Shown here: positions 16,530 through 25,637 of the stretch, piece by piece
How positions within the stretch are numbered: position 1 is the first letter of the stretch
How the letters are laid out: each line of letters opens with the position of its first letter
Source of the DNA: Oleidesulfovibrio alaskensis DSM 16109
GTDB taxonomy: Bacteria; Desulfobacterota; Desulfovibrionia; Desulfovibrionales; Desulfovibrionaceae
Direction: 5' to 3'
Assembly (NCBI RefSeq): GCF_000482745.1
Contig: NZ_AXWQ01000006.1
Location: 62,001 to 126,000 of the forward strand
DNA: 64,000 nucleotides
Notes under the pieces: model-generated
Databases searched by the model: none
Seen by the model: only the letters and a program-made list of their open reading frames with translations
Told to the model about the DNA's origin: nothing
Position numbers and translations under genes: made by a program

Positions 16530-17402
16530 ATGCCTTCTTTGAAAGATGTCCAACTGAAAATCGCCGGTGTGAAGAAGACAAAACAGATCACCAAAGCGAT
16601 GAACATGGTGGCCTCGGCCAAGCTGCGCGGCGCCCAGACACGCATAGAACGTTTCAGACCTTATGCTGCAAAGTTCTATGAGATGCTCGGTGACCTTGCT
16701 TCGCAGGCCGACTCGTCTGCCCACCCGCTGCTGGAAAAGCGTGAAGAGGTGAATACCTGCGGTATCATTCTCGCCACGTCGGACCGCGGCCTGTGCGGCA
16801 GCTTCAACGTCAACCTGATCAACGACGCGCTGCGGCTGGCACGTGAAAAAGCCAGCGCCGGTAAAACCGTAAAGTTTTACTGCGTTGGAAAAAAAGCACG
16901 CGATGCCGTACGCAAGTCCGAATTCGAGATAGTCAAGGAACTTGTGGGTCAGATGAACGCATTTGACTTCACCATGGCAAACTCGATCGGACTGGACGTC
17001 ATTCATGCGTACCTGACTGGTGAGCTGGACGAAGTCGTAATGATTTACGGCGAATTCCAGAGCATGGTCAGGCAGGTCCCCCAGCGTCTCCAGCTGCTTC
17101 CCATGGCTGCCGCCAAGGAAGAAGAGGTGGCTGCTCCGTCAAAAGAGTACACCTACGAGCCCGCTGTCGAAGGATTGCTTGCCGAGCTTCTGCCCCGCTT
17201 CATCAAGGTGCAGATCTACCGCGGCCTTCTGGACACATCGGCCAGTGAACACGCTGCACGGATGACTGCCATGGACAACGCCACGCGGAGCTGCGACGAC
17301 ATGATCAGTTCCCTGACGCTGCTCTACAACAAGACCAGACAGGCGGCGATCACGCGAGACCTTATGGATATCGTCGGCGGCGCTGAAGCCCTGAAAGGAT
17401 AA
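16530..17402 (+). CDS. atpG: F-type ATP synthase subunit gamma
   Basis: Central rotor shaft of F1. The 290-aa protein starts MPSLKDVQLKIAGVKKTKQITKAMNMVA and ends in ARMTAMDNATRSCDDMISSLTLLYNKTRQAAIT, the conserved N- and C-terminal helices that form the coiled coil. The GLCGSFN block is present. A GGGGGT ribosome site precedes the ATG. Confidence 0.97.
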   Translation: MPSLKDVQLKIAGVKKTKQITKAMNMVASAKLRGAQTRIERFRPYAAKFYEMLGDLASQADSSAHPLLEKREEVNTCGIILATSDRGLCGSFNVNLINDALRLAREKASAGKTVKFYCVGKKARDAVRKSEFEIVKELVGQMNAFDFTMANSIGLDVIHAYLTGELDEVVMIYGEFQSMVRQVPQRLQLLPMAAAKEEEVAAPSKEYTYEPAVEGLLAELLPRFIKVQIYRGLLDTSASEHAARMTAMDNATRSCDDMISSLTLLYNKTRQAAITRDLMDIVGGAEALKG

Positions 17403-17419
17403 AAGGGAGCTTAAGAGGT

Positions 17420-18832
17420 ATGAGTAACATAGGCAAGATCACTCAGGTCATCGGCGCCGTTGTCGACGTCGAGTTTGCCGATGGCAACCTTCCTAACATT
17501 CTGAACGCGTTGGTCATTAAAAACCCCAACAACGCTGACTGCCCCGAGCTTATCTGCGAAGTGGCACAGCATCTGGGTGACAACGTTGTTCGCACAATCG
17601 CCATGGACGCGACCGAAGGTCTTGTCCGCGGCATGGAAGTGACCGATACTGGCAACCCCATCATGGTGCCCGTGGGCAGCGCCTCTCTGGGCCGCATCAT
17701 GAACGTTGTGGGCCGTCCTGTGGACGAAATGGGCGACATCGACGCGGCGAAAAGCCTTCCCATTCACCGTCCCGCACCCGAATTCAACGAGCAGAACACC
17801 AACGTTGAACTGCTTGAAACCGGCATCAAGGTTGTTGACCTGCTGATTCCCTTCCCCAAGGGCGGCAAAATGGGTCTCTTCGGCGGTGCAGGCGTGGGTA
17901 AAACCGTTATTCTGATGGAAATGATCAACAACATTGCAAAACAGCACGGCGGTATTTCCGTGTTTGCAGGTGTTGGTGAGCGTACCCGTGAAGGTAACGA
18001 CCTGTACCACGAAATGAAGGACGCCGGCGTTCTGGAAAAAGCCGCACTTGTGTACGGCCAGATGAACGAACCTCCGGGAGCACGTGCACGTGTTGCACTG
18101 ACTGCACTGGCCTGCGCGGAATACTTCCGTGACGAAGAAAATCAGGACGTGCTGCTCTTTGTTGACAATATATTCCGCTTTACGCAGGCAGGTTCGGAAG
18201 TGTCCGCACTGCTCGGCCGTATGCCTTCCGCGGTGGGTTACCAGCCCACGCTGGGCACCGACCTTGGCGGCCTGCAGGAACGCATCACCTCCACCACCAA
18301 GGGTTCCATCACCTCGGTGCAGGCTGTTTACGTTCCCGCGGACGACCTTACCGACCCCGCGCCTGCAACCACGTTCTCGCACCTTGACGGAACGCTCGTG
18401 CTTTCGCGTCAGATTGCAGAACTCGGCATCTACCCTGCGGTTGACCCGCTGGACTCCACTTCGCGTATTCTCGACCCCAACGTTGTTGGTGCCGAACACT
18501 ACAGCGTGGCACGTGAAGTTCAGATGGTGCTGCAGAAGTACAAAGACCTGCAGGACATCATTGCCATTCTGGGTATGGACGAACTGTCGGACGAGGACAA
18601 GCAGACCGTTGCGCGCGCACGCCGCATCCAGCGTTTCCTCTCTCAGCCGTTCCACGTGGCAGAAGTGTTCACCGGCACCCCTGGTGTGTATGTAAAGCTG
18701 GAAGAGACCATCAAGGCCTTCCGCGGCATTCTGAACGGTGAATACGACCACCTGGCTGAAAACGACTTCTACATGGTCGGCGGTATCGAAATGGCCGTGG
18801 AGCGTTATAACCAGCGTCAGCAAGCCGCGTAA
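17420..18832 (+). CDS. atpD: F-type ATP synthase subunit beta
   Basis: Catalytic subunit of F1. P-loop GGAGVGKTV, the DELSEEDK-type segment as MDELSDEDKQTVARAR, and PAVDPLDSTSRIL are all present. Length, 470 aa, is standard. The P-loop lies near residue 155. The start follows AAGAGGT. Confidence 0.98.
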   Translation: MSNIGKITQVIGAVVDVEFADGNLPNILNALVIKNPNNADCPELICEVAQHLGDNVVRTIAMDATEGLVRGMEVTDTGNPIMVPVGSASLGRIMNVVGRPVDEMGDIDAAKSLPIHRPAPEFNEQNTNVELLETGIKVVDLLIPFPKGGKMGLFGGAGVGKTVILMEMINNIAKQHGGISVFAGVGERTREGNDLYHEMKDAGVLEKAALVYGQMNEPPGARARVALTALACAEYFRDEENQDVLLFVDNIFRFTQAGSEVSALLGRMPSAVGYQPTLGTDLGGLQERITSTTKGSITSVQAVYVPADDLTDPAPATTFSHLDGTLVLSRQIAELGIYPAVDPLDSTSRILDPNVVGAEHYSVAREVQMVLQKYKDLQDIIAILGMDELSDEDKQTVARARRIQRFLSQPFHVAEVFTGTPGVYVKLEETIKAFRGILNGEYDHLAENDFYMVGGIEMAVERYNQRQQAA

Positions 18833-18843
18833 GGAGCTGACCT

Positions 18844-19248
18844 ATGGAAAAGTCTCTCCAGCTTGAAATCGTGACACCGGACAAGGTGGTCCTGAGCGAG
18901 CAGGTGGACTATGTCGGCGCCCCTGGATACGAGGGTGAGTTCGGCGTACTGCCCAACCACATCCCGTTCCTTTCGGCTCTGTCCATCGGCAGCCTGTACT
19001 ACAAGGCCGGCGGCAAAACCAGATACGCCTTTGTTTCCGGCGGCTTCGCTGAAGTTTCCGACAACAAAGTGACCATTCTGGCCGAATCCGCTGAACGTGC
19101 CGAAGACATCGACATCGAACGCGCACGCAAGGCTCAGCAGCGCGCTGAAGAGCGCCTGAAAGCCGAACGTGAAAAGATCGACGCCACCCGCGCTGAAGCC
19201 GCCCTGAAGCGTGCTCTGGCCCGCCTTCAGGTACGCAATGCAGCCTAG
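18844..19248 (+). CDS. atpC: F-type ATP synthase subunit epsilon
   Basis: Rotor subunit that contacts the c ring and can inhibit ATP hydrolysis. The 134-aa protein has the N-terminal beta sandwich ([42 protein letters not shown]) and a C-terminal pair of helices (about 90-132). AAGGAGCTGACC precedes the ATG. Last gene of the operon. Confidence 0.96.
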
Positions 19249-19277
19249 CTGCATGCAGCGGTAGCAACCAGTATGAC

Positions 19278-19310
19278 AACGGGCCGGCTTTACAGCCGGC
19301 CCGTTTTTTT
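19278..19310 (+). terminator. Terminator of the atp operon
   Basis: AACGGGCCGGCT-TTAC-AGCCGGCCCGTT with a 12-bp perfect stem, then a T run. Confidence 0.93.
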
Positions 19311-20180
19311 ACTCCCTCAGCCCGTCCTGAAAACACACTCCTGCACCTGCGTCCTGCCGTGCACCGGCTGCGGAACGCGCAGCCGCAACCCGCGGCGCAT
19401 ACCCCCTGCAAGCGCTGCTTCCGCATACCCGCTGCCTGCACTGCCCTGTCAGTCACCGGTACCCCGCTAAATTGCAACGCCACGATAAACAGTGTTCCCG
19501 ATTCCTGCCCGTTTCCGGATGCACAAAGAAAGATTCTTCAGGTTGCCTGCTCCATGCAACTTCCCGTCAGGCACAGCTAAAAAACTCTTTTCAGGCACAG
19601 TATCCTGTCAGCCTGTAGAGGATCTGCATCTTTTTTCAGAAGCCACCTGATGCGGCAACGCATCGGACCGCCGGCAGCGGAAACAGGATGGCCGCGCCGC
19701 AGCGCACACGGCCTGCGCACTGCGCAACCGCTGCAATACACAAGCATGCACAGCCGCGCCGTGCGCGGCACCCGTATGCCGCGCACACGGTTCCTGCGCT
19801 CATCCTCCGGCGCGTGCAGTCCGCCAACCGGCATCACATCACCGGTACAGATAACCGGCAGCGGATAAAACCGGCGGACAGGAGGCAACGAACATCAGAC
19901 GCCTCGCCAAACAGCAGTCCTCCGGCCGGAATGTCTGTTGTTCAAAAAGATATTCCGGTAGCACTTTTTTACGCAGTCACTGCCCGCAAAGCCTGTTTTA
20001 CCGCCCGCACCGGCACAACGAGGCGTCCCCTTCCCGCTTCCGCAAGTCATACCTTCAAAGAAGCATGTACCGTTCCGGCGTATTTATCTGGACAACGGGG
20101 TGTATCTGTCTGTAGTTTTCTTCTGTTTTAGCAGCTGTCCCATAACGGACAGCCAGACGAGATACGCAACCGGAGACATC
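19311..20180. other. 870-bp gene-poor gap between atpC and glmU
   Basis: No convincing gene, RNA or repeat seen. Several open frames of 60-147 codons exist on both strands but lack ribosome sites and look like random GC-rich frames rich in Arg, Ala and His. Short imperfect hairpins occur, for example GCCTG...CAGGC near 19543. The glmU promoter must lie at its right end but I cannot place it. Confidence 0.6.
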
Positions 20181-21563
20181 ATGTCCTCGAACCAGTATAC
20201 CGCAGGCGCTGTTATCCTTGCCGCAGGCAAAGGAACGCGCATGTATTCCGACAAACCCAAGGTGCTGCAGCCGCTGCTGGGCGAGCCCATGCTGCGCTTT
20301 GTATACAGGGCGCTTGATCCGCTGTTTTCCAAGGCGGTGTGGACTGTTATCGGCCATGGCGCAGACATGGTACGCAAAGCTTTCTGCCATGAAGACCGCG
20401 AATTCGTGCTGCAGGAAAAACAACTCGGCACCGGCCATGCGCTGCAGTGCGCATGGGACAAGGTCACAGCTTCCGGCATTGACTATGTGCTGGTCATCAA
20501 CGGCGACACGCCGCTGGTGCGCCCCGATTCAATCGTCAGGCTGCTGGACCGCACGGCAGGCTCCGGCGCTGACGTGGGCTTCATCACCCTGACGCTGGAA
20601 GACCCCGCAGCCTTCGGCAGGGTTGTACGCCGTCATGGGCACGTAGCAGCGGTCATTGAAGCCAAAGACTACGATACGGCGCAGCACGGGCCGGAACCGC
20701 GTGAAATCAACGCAGGCATTTATCTGCTCAAGGTGGCCGCAGTATCACCGCTGTTGCCTCTTCTGACCAATGCCAATGCCAGCGGAGAATACTACATTAC
20801 CGATATCGTGGAACTTGCCGTCAGGCAGGGACTGCGTGTGGAAGGTGTGGAATGCGGCAACGATCCTGACCTGCTGGGAGTGAACACTCCCGCCGAACTC
20901 ATGCGTTCTGAAGAGCTGCTGCGCGAAAACATTGTGACCCGTCATCTGCACAACGGAGTCCATGTACATGCTGCCGGTTCGGTACGCATCGGTCCCGATG
21001 TGGTCATAGAACCGGGGGCTGTCATTCACGGCCCGTGCGAACTGTACGGAAACACCTTTGTGGGTGCTCAGGCCGCCATTGATTCGCACTGCTGGGTAAA
21101 AGACAGCCGTCTGCACCCCGGCAGCACCCTGCGCAATTTCAGCCACGCAGAACAGGCGGAAATAGCCACAGGTGCCGTTGCCGGCCCATATGCCCGTCTG
21201 CGTCCCGGGGCCGTGCTGGAACAGGACGCCAGAATGGGCAACTTTGTTGAAATGAAAAAAGCCGTGCTCCGCAAAGGGGCAAAGGCAAGCCATCTGACCT
21301 ATCTGGGTGATGCGGACATCGGCAGCGAAGCCAATATCGGCGCCGGCACCATCACCTGCAACTATGACGGCGTGAATAAACACCGCACCGTCATAGGCGA
21401 AAAAGCATTCATCGGCAGTAACACCGCGCTGGTGGCCCCCGTTTCCATCGGGAAGCAGGCCCTTGTCGGCGCGGGATCAGTGATTACTAAAGACGTAGAG
21501 GACGGTGAATTGGCCATCGCCCGCGGACGTCAGAAAAACCTGCGCAAAACGCGTCATTCTTGA
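20181..21563 (+). CDS. glmU: Bifunctional UDP-GlcNAc pyrophosphorylase / glucosamine-1-phosphate N-acetyltransferase
   Basis: Makes UDP-GlcNAc for wall and lipopolysaccharide. The uridylyltransferase domain carries AVILAAGKGTRMYSDKPKVLQPLLGEPML; the C-terminal left-handed beta helix (about 250-440) has hexapeptide repeats and the acetyltransferase block GAGTITCNYDGVNKH. The ATG 20181 (MSSNQYTAGAVILAAG) follows CCGGAGACATC. Protein length is 460 aa. The longer upstream frame (from 20100) is leader. Confidence 0.96.
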   Translation: MSSNQYTAGAVILAAGKGTRMYSDKPKVLQPLLGEPMLRFVYRALDPLFSKAVWTVIGHGADMVRKAFCHEDREFVLQEKQLGTGHALQCAWDKVTASGIDYVLVINGDTPLVRPDSIVRLLDRTAGSGADVGFITLTLEDPAAFGRVVRRHGHVAAVIEAKDYDTAQHGPEPREINAGIYLLKVAAVSPLLPLLTNANASGEYYITDIVELAVRQGLRVEGVECGNDPDLLGVNTPAELMRSEELLRENIVTRHLHNGVHVHAAGSVRIGPDVVIEPGAVIHGPCELYGNTFVGAQAAIDSHCWVKDSRLHPGSTLRNFSHAEQAEIATGAVAGPYARLRPGAVLEQDARMGNFVEMKKAVLRKGAKASHLTYLGDADIGSEANIGAGTITCNYDGVNKHRTVIGEKAFIGSNTALVAPVSIGKQALVGAGSVITKDVEDGELAIARGRQKNLRKTRHS

Positions 21564-21594
21564 TTTCATGCATCAAAATGGTTACAATTCCGAC

Positions 21595-21831
21595 ATGGAG
21601 CTCTTAGACCGGCTGGAAAGCCGAATCGATTCACTACTTACTACCATTGAAGCGTTGAGCGAAGAAAACCGGCGCCTTAAGGAAGAAGTAGATTCGGGCC
21701 TTTCTGCTTTGGCTGACGAAAACAGGGAACTCAAGGAGTCGCTCGAGCAGGAGCGTACCACGCGTGAAGCCGTACTGGCGCGCATGGACAACCTGCTTGC
21801 CAAACTGAAAACCCATACCGGGGAAGAATAG
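21595..21831 (+). CDS. Small coiled-coil protein, ZapB-like
   Basis: A 78-aa protein from ATG 21595 (MELLDRLESRIDSLLTTIEALSEENRRLKEE); an ATG at 21568 would add nine residues. The whole chain is a heptad-patterned, Leu/Glu-rich coiled coil, as in the division factor ZapB. It sits 8 nt before zapA, and a Z-ring coiled-coil partner of ZapA is the natural guess. The identification rests on pattern and position, not on residues unique to ZapB. Confidence 0.75.
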   Translation: MELLDRLESRIDSLLTTIEALSEENRRLKEEVDSGLSALADENRELKESLEQERTTREAVLARMDNLLAKLKTHTGEE

Positions 21832-21839
21832 AGCGCACC

Positions 21840-22154
21840 GTGCGCAGCTACAACTTATCCGTTCTGGGACTTGAAGTGTCCTTCAAAGCCGAAGCCGATC
21901 CGCAACGGGTCGAACAGGCGCGCCAGCTCGTTGAAGAGCGTTACAATAAACTGAAATTCCACGGGAAGCAGCTTAGCAAGGAAAAACTCCTGACTTTTCT
22001 GGTTCTGGGACTGGCAGACGATTTGCTGCAATCAAACCATCAGCACCAAGAGTTTGACAAACGGCTTGCGGCGCTGCTGGCAAAGATAGATGAGCATAAC
22101 CAGCCCCCCGCGGGCGATGATGACGAGAGTTTACCCTGGAGTGTGCGTGATTGA
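21840..22154 (+). CDS. zapA: Cell division protein ZapA
   Basis: Stabilises the FtsZ ring by bundling filaments. The 104-aa protein starts at GTG 21840 (MRSYNLSVLGLEVSFKAEADPQRVEQARQLVEERY), the ZapA domain, followed by a C-terminal coiled-coil segment (LLTFLVLGLADDLLQ). It overlaps no gene but is tightly linked to the coiled-coil gene upstream. The tail PPAGDDDESLPWS is acidic. Confidence 0.88.
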   Translation: MRSYNLSVLGLEVSFKAEADPQRVEQARQLVEERYNKLKFHGKQLSKEKLLTFLVLGLADDLLQSNHQHQEFDKRLAALLAKIDEHNQPPAGDDDESLPWSVRD

Positions 22155-22188
22155 CCGGCTGTTGCTGACCTCACAAGCATAAAAAAGG

Positions 22189-22342
22189 ATGCCGGAATGG
22201 CGGTTCTGTGTGCATGCCCGCTTGGCGGGAAGCCTGAAGTGCCGCCTCAGACGTCCACCTGGGCAACCAGGTCCTGCAATAGCAGGCACACGGCTCTCCG
22301 GGGCCTCATATACCCTTGCGTCACCCCGCCTCCGTCCGGCGT
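22189..22342 (+). ncRNA. Structured RNA between zapA and rny, candidate 6S RNA
   Basis: No protein frame fits here, but the sequence folds well. A closing helix joins ATGCCGGA..GGCGG (22189-22203) to CCGCC..TCCGGCGT (22326-22342). Inside it, CTGTGTGC (22206-22213) pairs with GCACACGG (22286-22293), and hairpins CCCGC-TTG-GCGGG, ACCTGG-GCAA-CCAGGT and CCTGC-AATA-GCAGG follow. Size (about 155 nt) and position right after zapA are those of 6S RNA (ssrS) in many proteobacteria. The central bubble of 6S is not clearly matched, so another structured RNA remains possible. Confidence 0.5.
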
Positions 22343-22494
22343 GTTCTCTTGTCTGTAGCAAAGAACCGCCGGCAGTAAAGCAACCTTTCCTGCTTGCCCG
22401 CTTCCCTTTATGGAACCGGCCGGTCAGCGTGACCGCCGTCGGGATTCATTCAACCGGGTCAACGCACCCGATGACAATAAAAGGGAGTCGAGGC

Positions 22495-24054
22495 ATGGGC
22501 CTTATAGAAATAGTACTCCTCCTCGTCGGCATGGCAGTCGGGGCAGCCACAGGCTTCATACTGCACAAAATAGTCAGCGCCAAACGTCTGCAGGACGCCC
22601 GCGAACTGGCCGACCGCATTATCGAGGAGGCACGCAAAGAGGCACAGGCGCACAAAAAGGAAGTGCTCATCCAGGGGCAGGATGAACTCTTTAACCAGAA
22701 ACGTGAACTCGAACGCGAATTTAAAGAACGCGAACACGAACTGAAAATCCGTGAACGCAGGCTGCAGGAACAGACCGAACGGCTTGAAGAAAAACTGGAA
22801 AAGCTGGCCCAGAAAGAACACGATGCTCTTTCTGTGGAAAAAGAACTGAACAGGCGCGAACGCACTCTGGGGCTTAAGGAAGAGGAACTGACCCAGAAAA
22901 TTGCGGAGCAGGATAAAAAACTTCAGGAAATATCCGGTCTGACATCTGAAGAAGCCAAGGCGCGCATTTTCAGCGAAGTGGAGGCAAGAACCCGCCACGA
23001 AGCCGGAAAGATGATCCGCGTCATAGAAACAGAAGCCAAGGAGACCGCTTCGCGCAGTGCCCAGAAAATTCTGGCCACAGCTGTTCAGCGGTATGCCGGC
23101 GACTTTGTCAACGAACAGACCGTTACCGCAGTCTCGCTGCCCAGCGAAGACATGAAAGGCCGCATCATAGGCCGCGAAGGACGCAACATCCGTGCGCTGG
23201 AAGCAGCCACCGGCGTTGATCTGATCATTGACGACACTCCGGAAACGGTCATCCTTTCCGCCTACAGCCCTCTGCGCAGGCAGATTGCCAAAATGGCGCT
23301 GGAAAGGCTGATCAGCGACGGACGTATCCACCCCGCACGCATTGAAGACATTGTACGCAAGTGTGAGCAGGAGCTGGAAGTGCAGCTGCGCGAAGTGGGC
23401 GAACAGGCTACCTTTGACGTGGGTGTGCACGGCATACATCCCGAAATCATCAAACTGCTGGGGCAGCTCAAATACCGCACCAGCTTTTCGCAGAATGTGC
23501 TTCAGCACTCCATGGAAGTCGCATCACTGTGCGGCATTATGGCTGCAGAACTGGGCATGGACGAAAAACGCGCCAAGCGCGCGGGGCTGCTGCACGACAT
23601 CGGCAAAGCAGTGGACCACGATGTGGAAGGTCCGCATGCCGTCATCGGAGCCGATCTGGCAAAGAAATACGGCGAATCCAAGGACATTATCCACGCCATA
23701 GCAGCCCACCACGAAGATGTGCCGCCCAAAAGCGCTCTGGCTGTGCTGGTGCAGGCCGCAGACAGCCTTTCCGGTGCACGCCCCGGTGCGCGCAAGGAAT
23801 TGCTGGAAAATTACGTGAAGCGGCTTGAAGACCTTGAAGGTATAGCCAACGGCATGGAAGGGGTTTCCAAAGCCTACGCCATTCAGGCAGGCCGCGAAAT
23901 CCGCGTTCTTGTCAATTCCGATGAAGTTGACGACGACACAACATACATGCTGTGCAAAGACATCTCGGAAAAAATCGAGAAAAACCTCACCTATCCCGGC
24001 CAGATCCGCGTTACCGTCATCCGGGAACGCCGCGCCGTGGGTGTGGCCAAATAG
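22495..24054 (+). CDS. rny: Ribonuclease Y
   Basis: Membrane-bound endoribonuclease that starts mRNA decay. The start at ATG 22495 (MGLIEIVLLLVGMAVG) follows AAGGGAG and gives 519 aa, the family length. Order: N-terminal membrane helix (4-24), long coiled coil (about 30-200), KH domain with GRIIGREGRNIRALEAATGVDLIIDDTPE, and HD domain with LLHDIGKAVDHDVEGPHA. The frame is open about 300 nt upstream, but that stretch overlaps the structured RNA and has no membrane helix in keeping. Confidence 0.96.
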   Translation: MGLIEIVLLLVGMAVGAATGFILHKIVSAKRLQDARELADRIIEEARKEAQAHKKEVLIQGQDELFNQKRELEREFKEREHELKIRERRLQEQTERLEEKLEKLAQKEHDALSVEKELNRRERTLGLKEEELTQKIAEQDKKLQEISGLTSEEAKARIFSEVEARTRHEAGKMIRVIETEAKETASRSAQKILATAVQRYAGDFVNEQTVTAVSLPSEDMKGRIIGREGRNIRALEAATGVDLIIDDTPETVILSAYSPLRRQIAKMALERLISDGRIHPARIEDIVRKCEQELEVQLREVGEQATFDVGVHGIHPEIIKLLGQLKYRTSFSQNVLQHSMEVASLCGIMAAELGMDEKRAKRAGLLHDIGKAVDHDVEGPHAVIGADLAKKYGESKDIIHAIAAHHEDVPPKSALAVLVQAADSLSGARPGARKELLENYVKRLEDLEGIANGMEGVSKAYAIQAGREIRVLVNSDEVDDDTTYMLCKDISEKIEKNLTYPGQIRVTVIRERRAVGVAK

Positions 24055-24079
24055 CAGCCGGAACAACCGCTCTGCATAC

Positions 24080-24112
24080 AAAACGCCCGCATCTGCCGAT
24101 GCGGGCGTTTTT
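24080..24112 (+). terminator. Terminator of rny
   Basis: AAAACGCCCGCATC-TGCC-GATGCGGGCGTTTT stem-loop with a T run; it also lies between rny and the converging regulator gene. Confidence 0.93.
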
Positions 24113-24217
24113 ACTTTTCTCCGCCGGTAATTTTGCCGGTGCCTGCCGCAGGGCTGTTCTCAGGCAGTCAGCATCCGGCGCGCCGCCTGATACGGCGGTA
24201 CAATCTTACAGATCTGG

Positions 24218-24889
24218 CTATCCGTCTGAACGCATGCGCAAAATAATACCCCGCTCCAGCGCCAGAGCACGCAGTTCGGCAGCGGAATGTACCCCTAGCT
24301 TCTGCATCAGGTTGGAACGGTGCTTTTCCACCGTCTTCACGCTGACCACCAGCATTTCGGCGATTTCACGGTTTTTATAGCCTTCGGCCACCAGCTGAAA
24401 AATTTCCTGTTCGCGTGGTGTCAGCGTTTCCCAGCTGGACGAGACAGACTGCCCTCTGGCGTCGTTCAGGTATCCTTTGACCACAGCGTCGGAAACGCCC
24501 GGACTCAGATAAATCTTGCCGCCCAGCACAGACTCCACAGCCAGAATAAACTCGTCGTTGCTGGCATCTTTCAAGACATACCCGTCTGCTCCGGCGGCAA
24601 GCGCCGCATAAACATACTCGCCGGCACCGTGCACGGTCAGCACCAGCACCCGTACCTCGGGGTGGCGCTTTTTTATCAGACGAGTAGCCTGCACACCGTC
24701 CATACGAGGCATGGAAATATCCATCAGCACAAGATCGGGCTGGTTTCTGTCACACAGGTCAACCGCCATCTGTCCGTCACTGGCTTCTCCGGTGACTATA
24801 AGATGCGGTACAGACTGCAGCAGCGACTTCAGCCCCTCGCGCAGAAGGGTGTGGTCTTCGGCAATGATCAGTGAATATCCTTCCCCCAT
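24218..24889 (-). CDS. NarL/FixJ-family response regulator (orphan)
   Basis: Receiver domain (residues 5-122) with acidic pocket EDH near residue 11, phospho-acceptor D in VLMDISMPRMDG and the conserved K in GYVLKDAS; then a LuxR-type HTH (about 155-215) with LTPREQEIFQLVAEGYKNREIAEMLVVSVKTVEKHRSNLMQKL. Protein length is 223 aa. No sensor kinase lies beside it, so its partner is elsewhere. It converges on rny. Targets cannot be told from the sequence. Confidence 0.92.
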   Translation of the reverse strand: MGEGYSLIIAEDHTLLREGLKSLLQSVPHLIVTGEASDGQMAVDLCDRNQPDLVLMDISMPRMDGVQATRLIKKRHPEVRVLVLTVHGAGEYVYAALAAGADGYVLKDASNDEFILAVESVLGGKIYLSPGVSDAVVKGYLNDARGQSVSSSWETLTPREQEIFQLVAEGYKNREIAEMLVVSVKTVEKHRSNLMQKLGVHSAAELRALALERGIILRMRSDG

Positions 24890-25171
24890 AATTCCGTAAC
24901 CCCCTGTTCGAAGGTGGCTCCCTACCCCCCCGGCAACTTAATAACAATCACAACCCATTTATAATAATAAAAAAAATGCCGGCCATGAAAAATATACCAG
25001 TTATAACCCCTACCATAAAAATACTATTGTTTCCAACGCAAAAATACAGTCAGTCCTAATTTACGGGCCGCGCTGTCTGTGATGAAGTGCATACCATGGA
25101 GTTCTTTCCCCGGTGGTAAAGCCGGAATCAGCCACACAGGTCCGGCACACGCAATCAGTTCAGGAGGAGCT

Positions 25172-25459
25172 ATGAACGATTCGGTAACACGTATCACGCA
25201 GGCCATGGTACTTAACGCCAAACAGTCCAAATGGGTGGCAGAGCGCATAGGCAAACCCTATCCCACCATGATGCGCGAGCTGAACCCCTACGACCAGAGC
25301 GCAAAGCTGGGCGCCGACACGCTGCTTGAAATCATGCGTGTCACAAAAAACATAAGTGCACTTGAATACATGGCCGAAGAACTCGGTTACAAACTGAGTC
25401 CCGGCGCAGAACAACACCCCATGCAGGAAGAACAGGAGCATCTTGCCGATTCTGCGTAA
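25172..25459 (+). CDS. Phage CII-like regulator (CP76-type), stand-alone
   Basis: A 95-aa protein from ATG 25172, with AGGAGGAGCT as a strong ribosome site. The block YPTMMRELNPYDQSAKLGADTLLEIMRVTKNISALEYMAEELGYKL resembles the Phage_CP76/CII family (PF06892), whose members regulate P2-like and CII-type phage decisions. No other phage gene is nearby, so this looks like a domesticated or orphan regulator. A very AT-rich stretch lies upstream (24940-25065), in contrast to its neighbours. A terminator follows. Family assignment is from sequence pattern only. Confidence 0.7.
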   Translation: MNDSVTRITQAMVLNAKQSKWVAERIGKPYPTMMRELNPYDQSAKLGADTLLEIMRVTKNISALEYMAEELGYKLSPGAEQHPMQEEQEHLADSA

Positions 25460-25504
25460 CGGCACATCATTTTATATATTCTCTGCAACATTTTTCAAGA
25501 GTAA

Positions 25505-25541
25505 CAGAAACGGGCCCGCAGCGGTCCGTTTCTGCTTTTTT
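25505..25541 (+). terminator. Terminator after the CII-like gene
   Basis: CAGAAACGG and CCGTTTCTG arms around a short GC-rich loop, then CTTTTTTG. Confidence 0.85.
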
Positions 25542-25637
25542 GCGCCGCCTCTGCCGTGCGGACTTGTCAAAACAGTGTAAATACCTCAGGGTTCCGTCTC
25601 CTGCCTCCCGGCAGAAAGCAGCTTCTGGAAACACCAT

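Noticed and set aside
17411..18823. 470-codon open frame on the minus strand opposite atpD
   Set aside because: Exact antisense shadow of atpD; composition rich in His, Val and Cys, no ribosome site or family feature.
19688..20131. 147-codon frame in the gap before glmU
   Set aside because: Arg/His/Ala-rich composition, no ribosome site, and competing frames on both strands.
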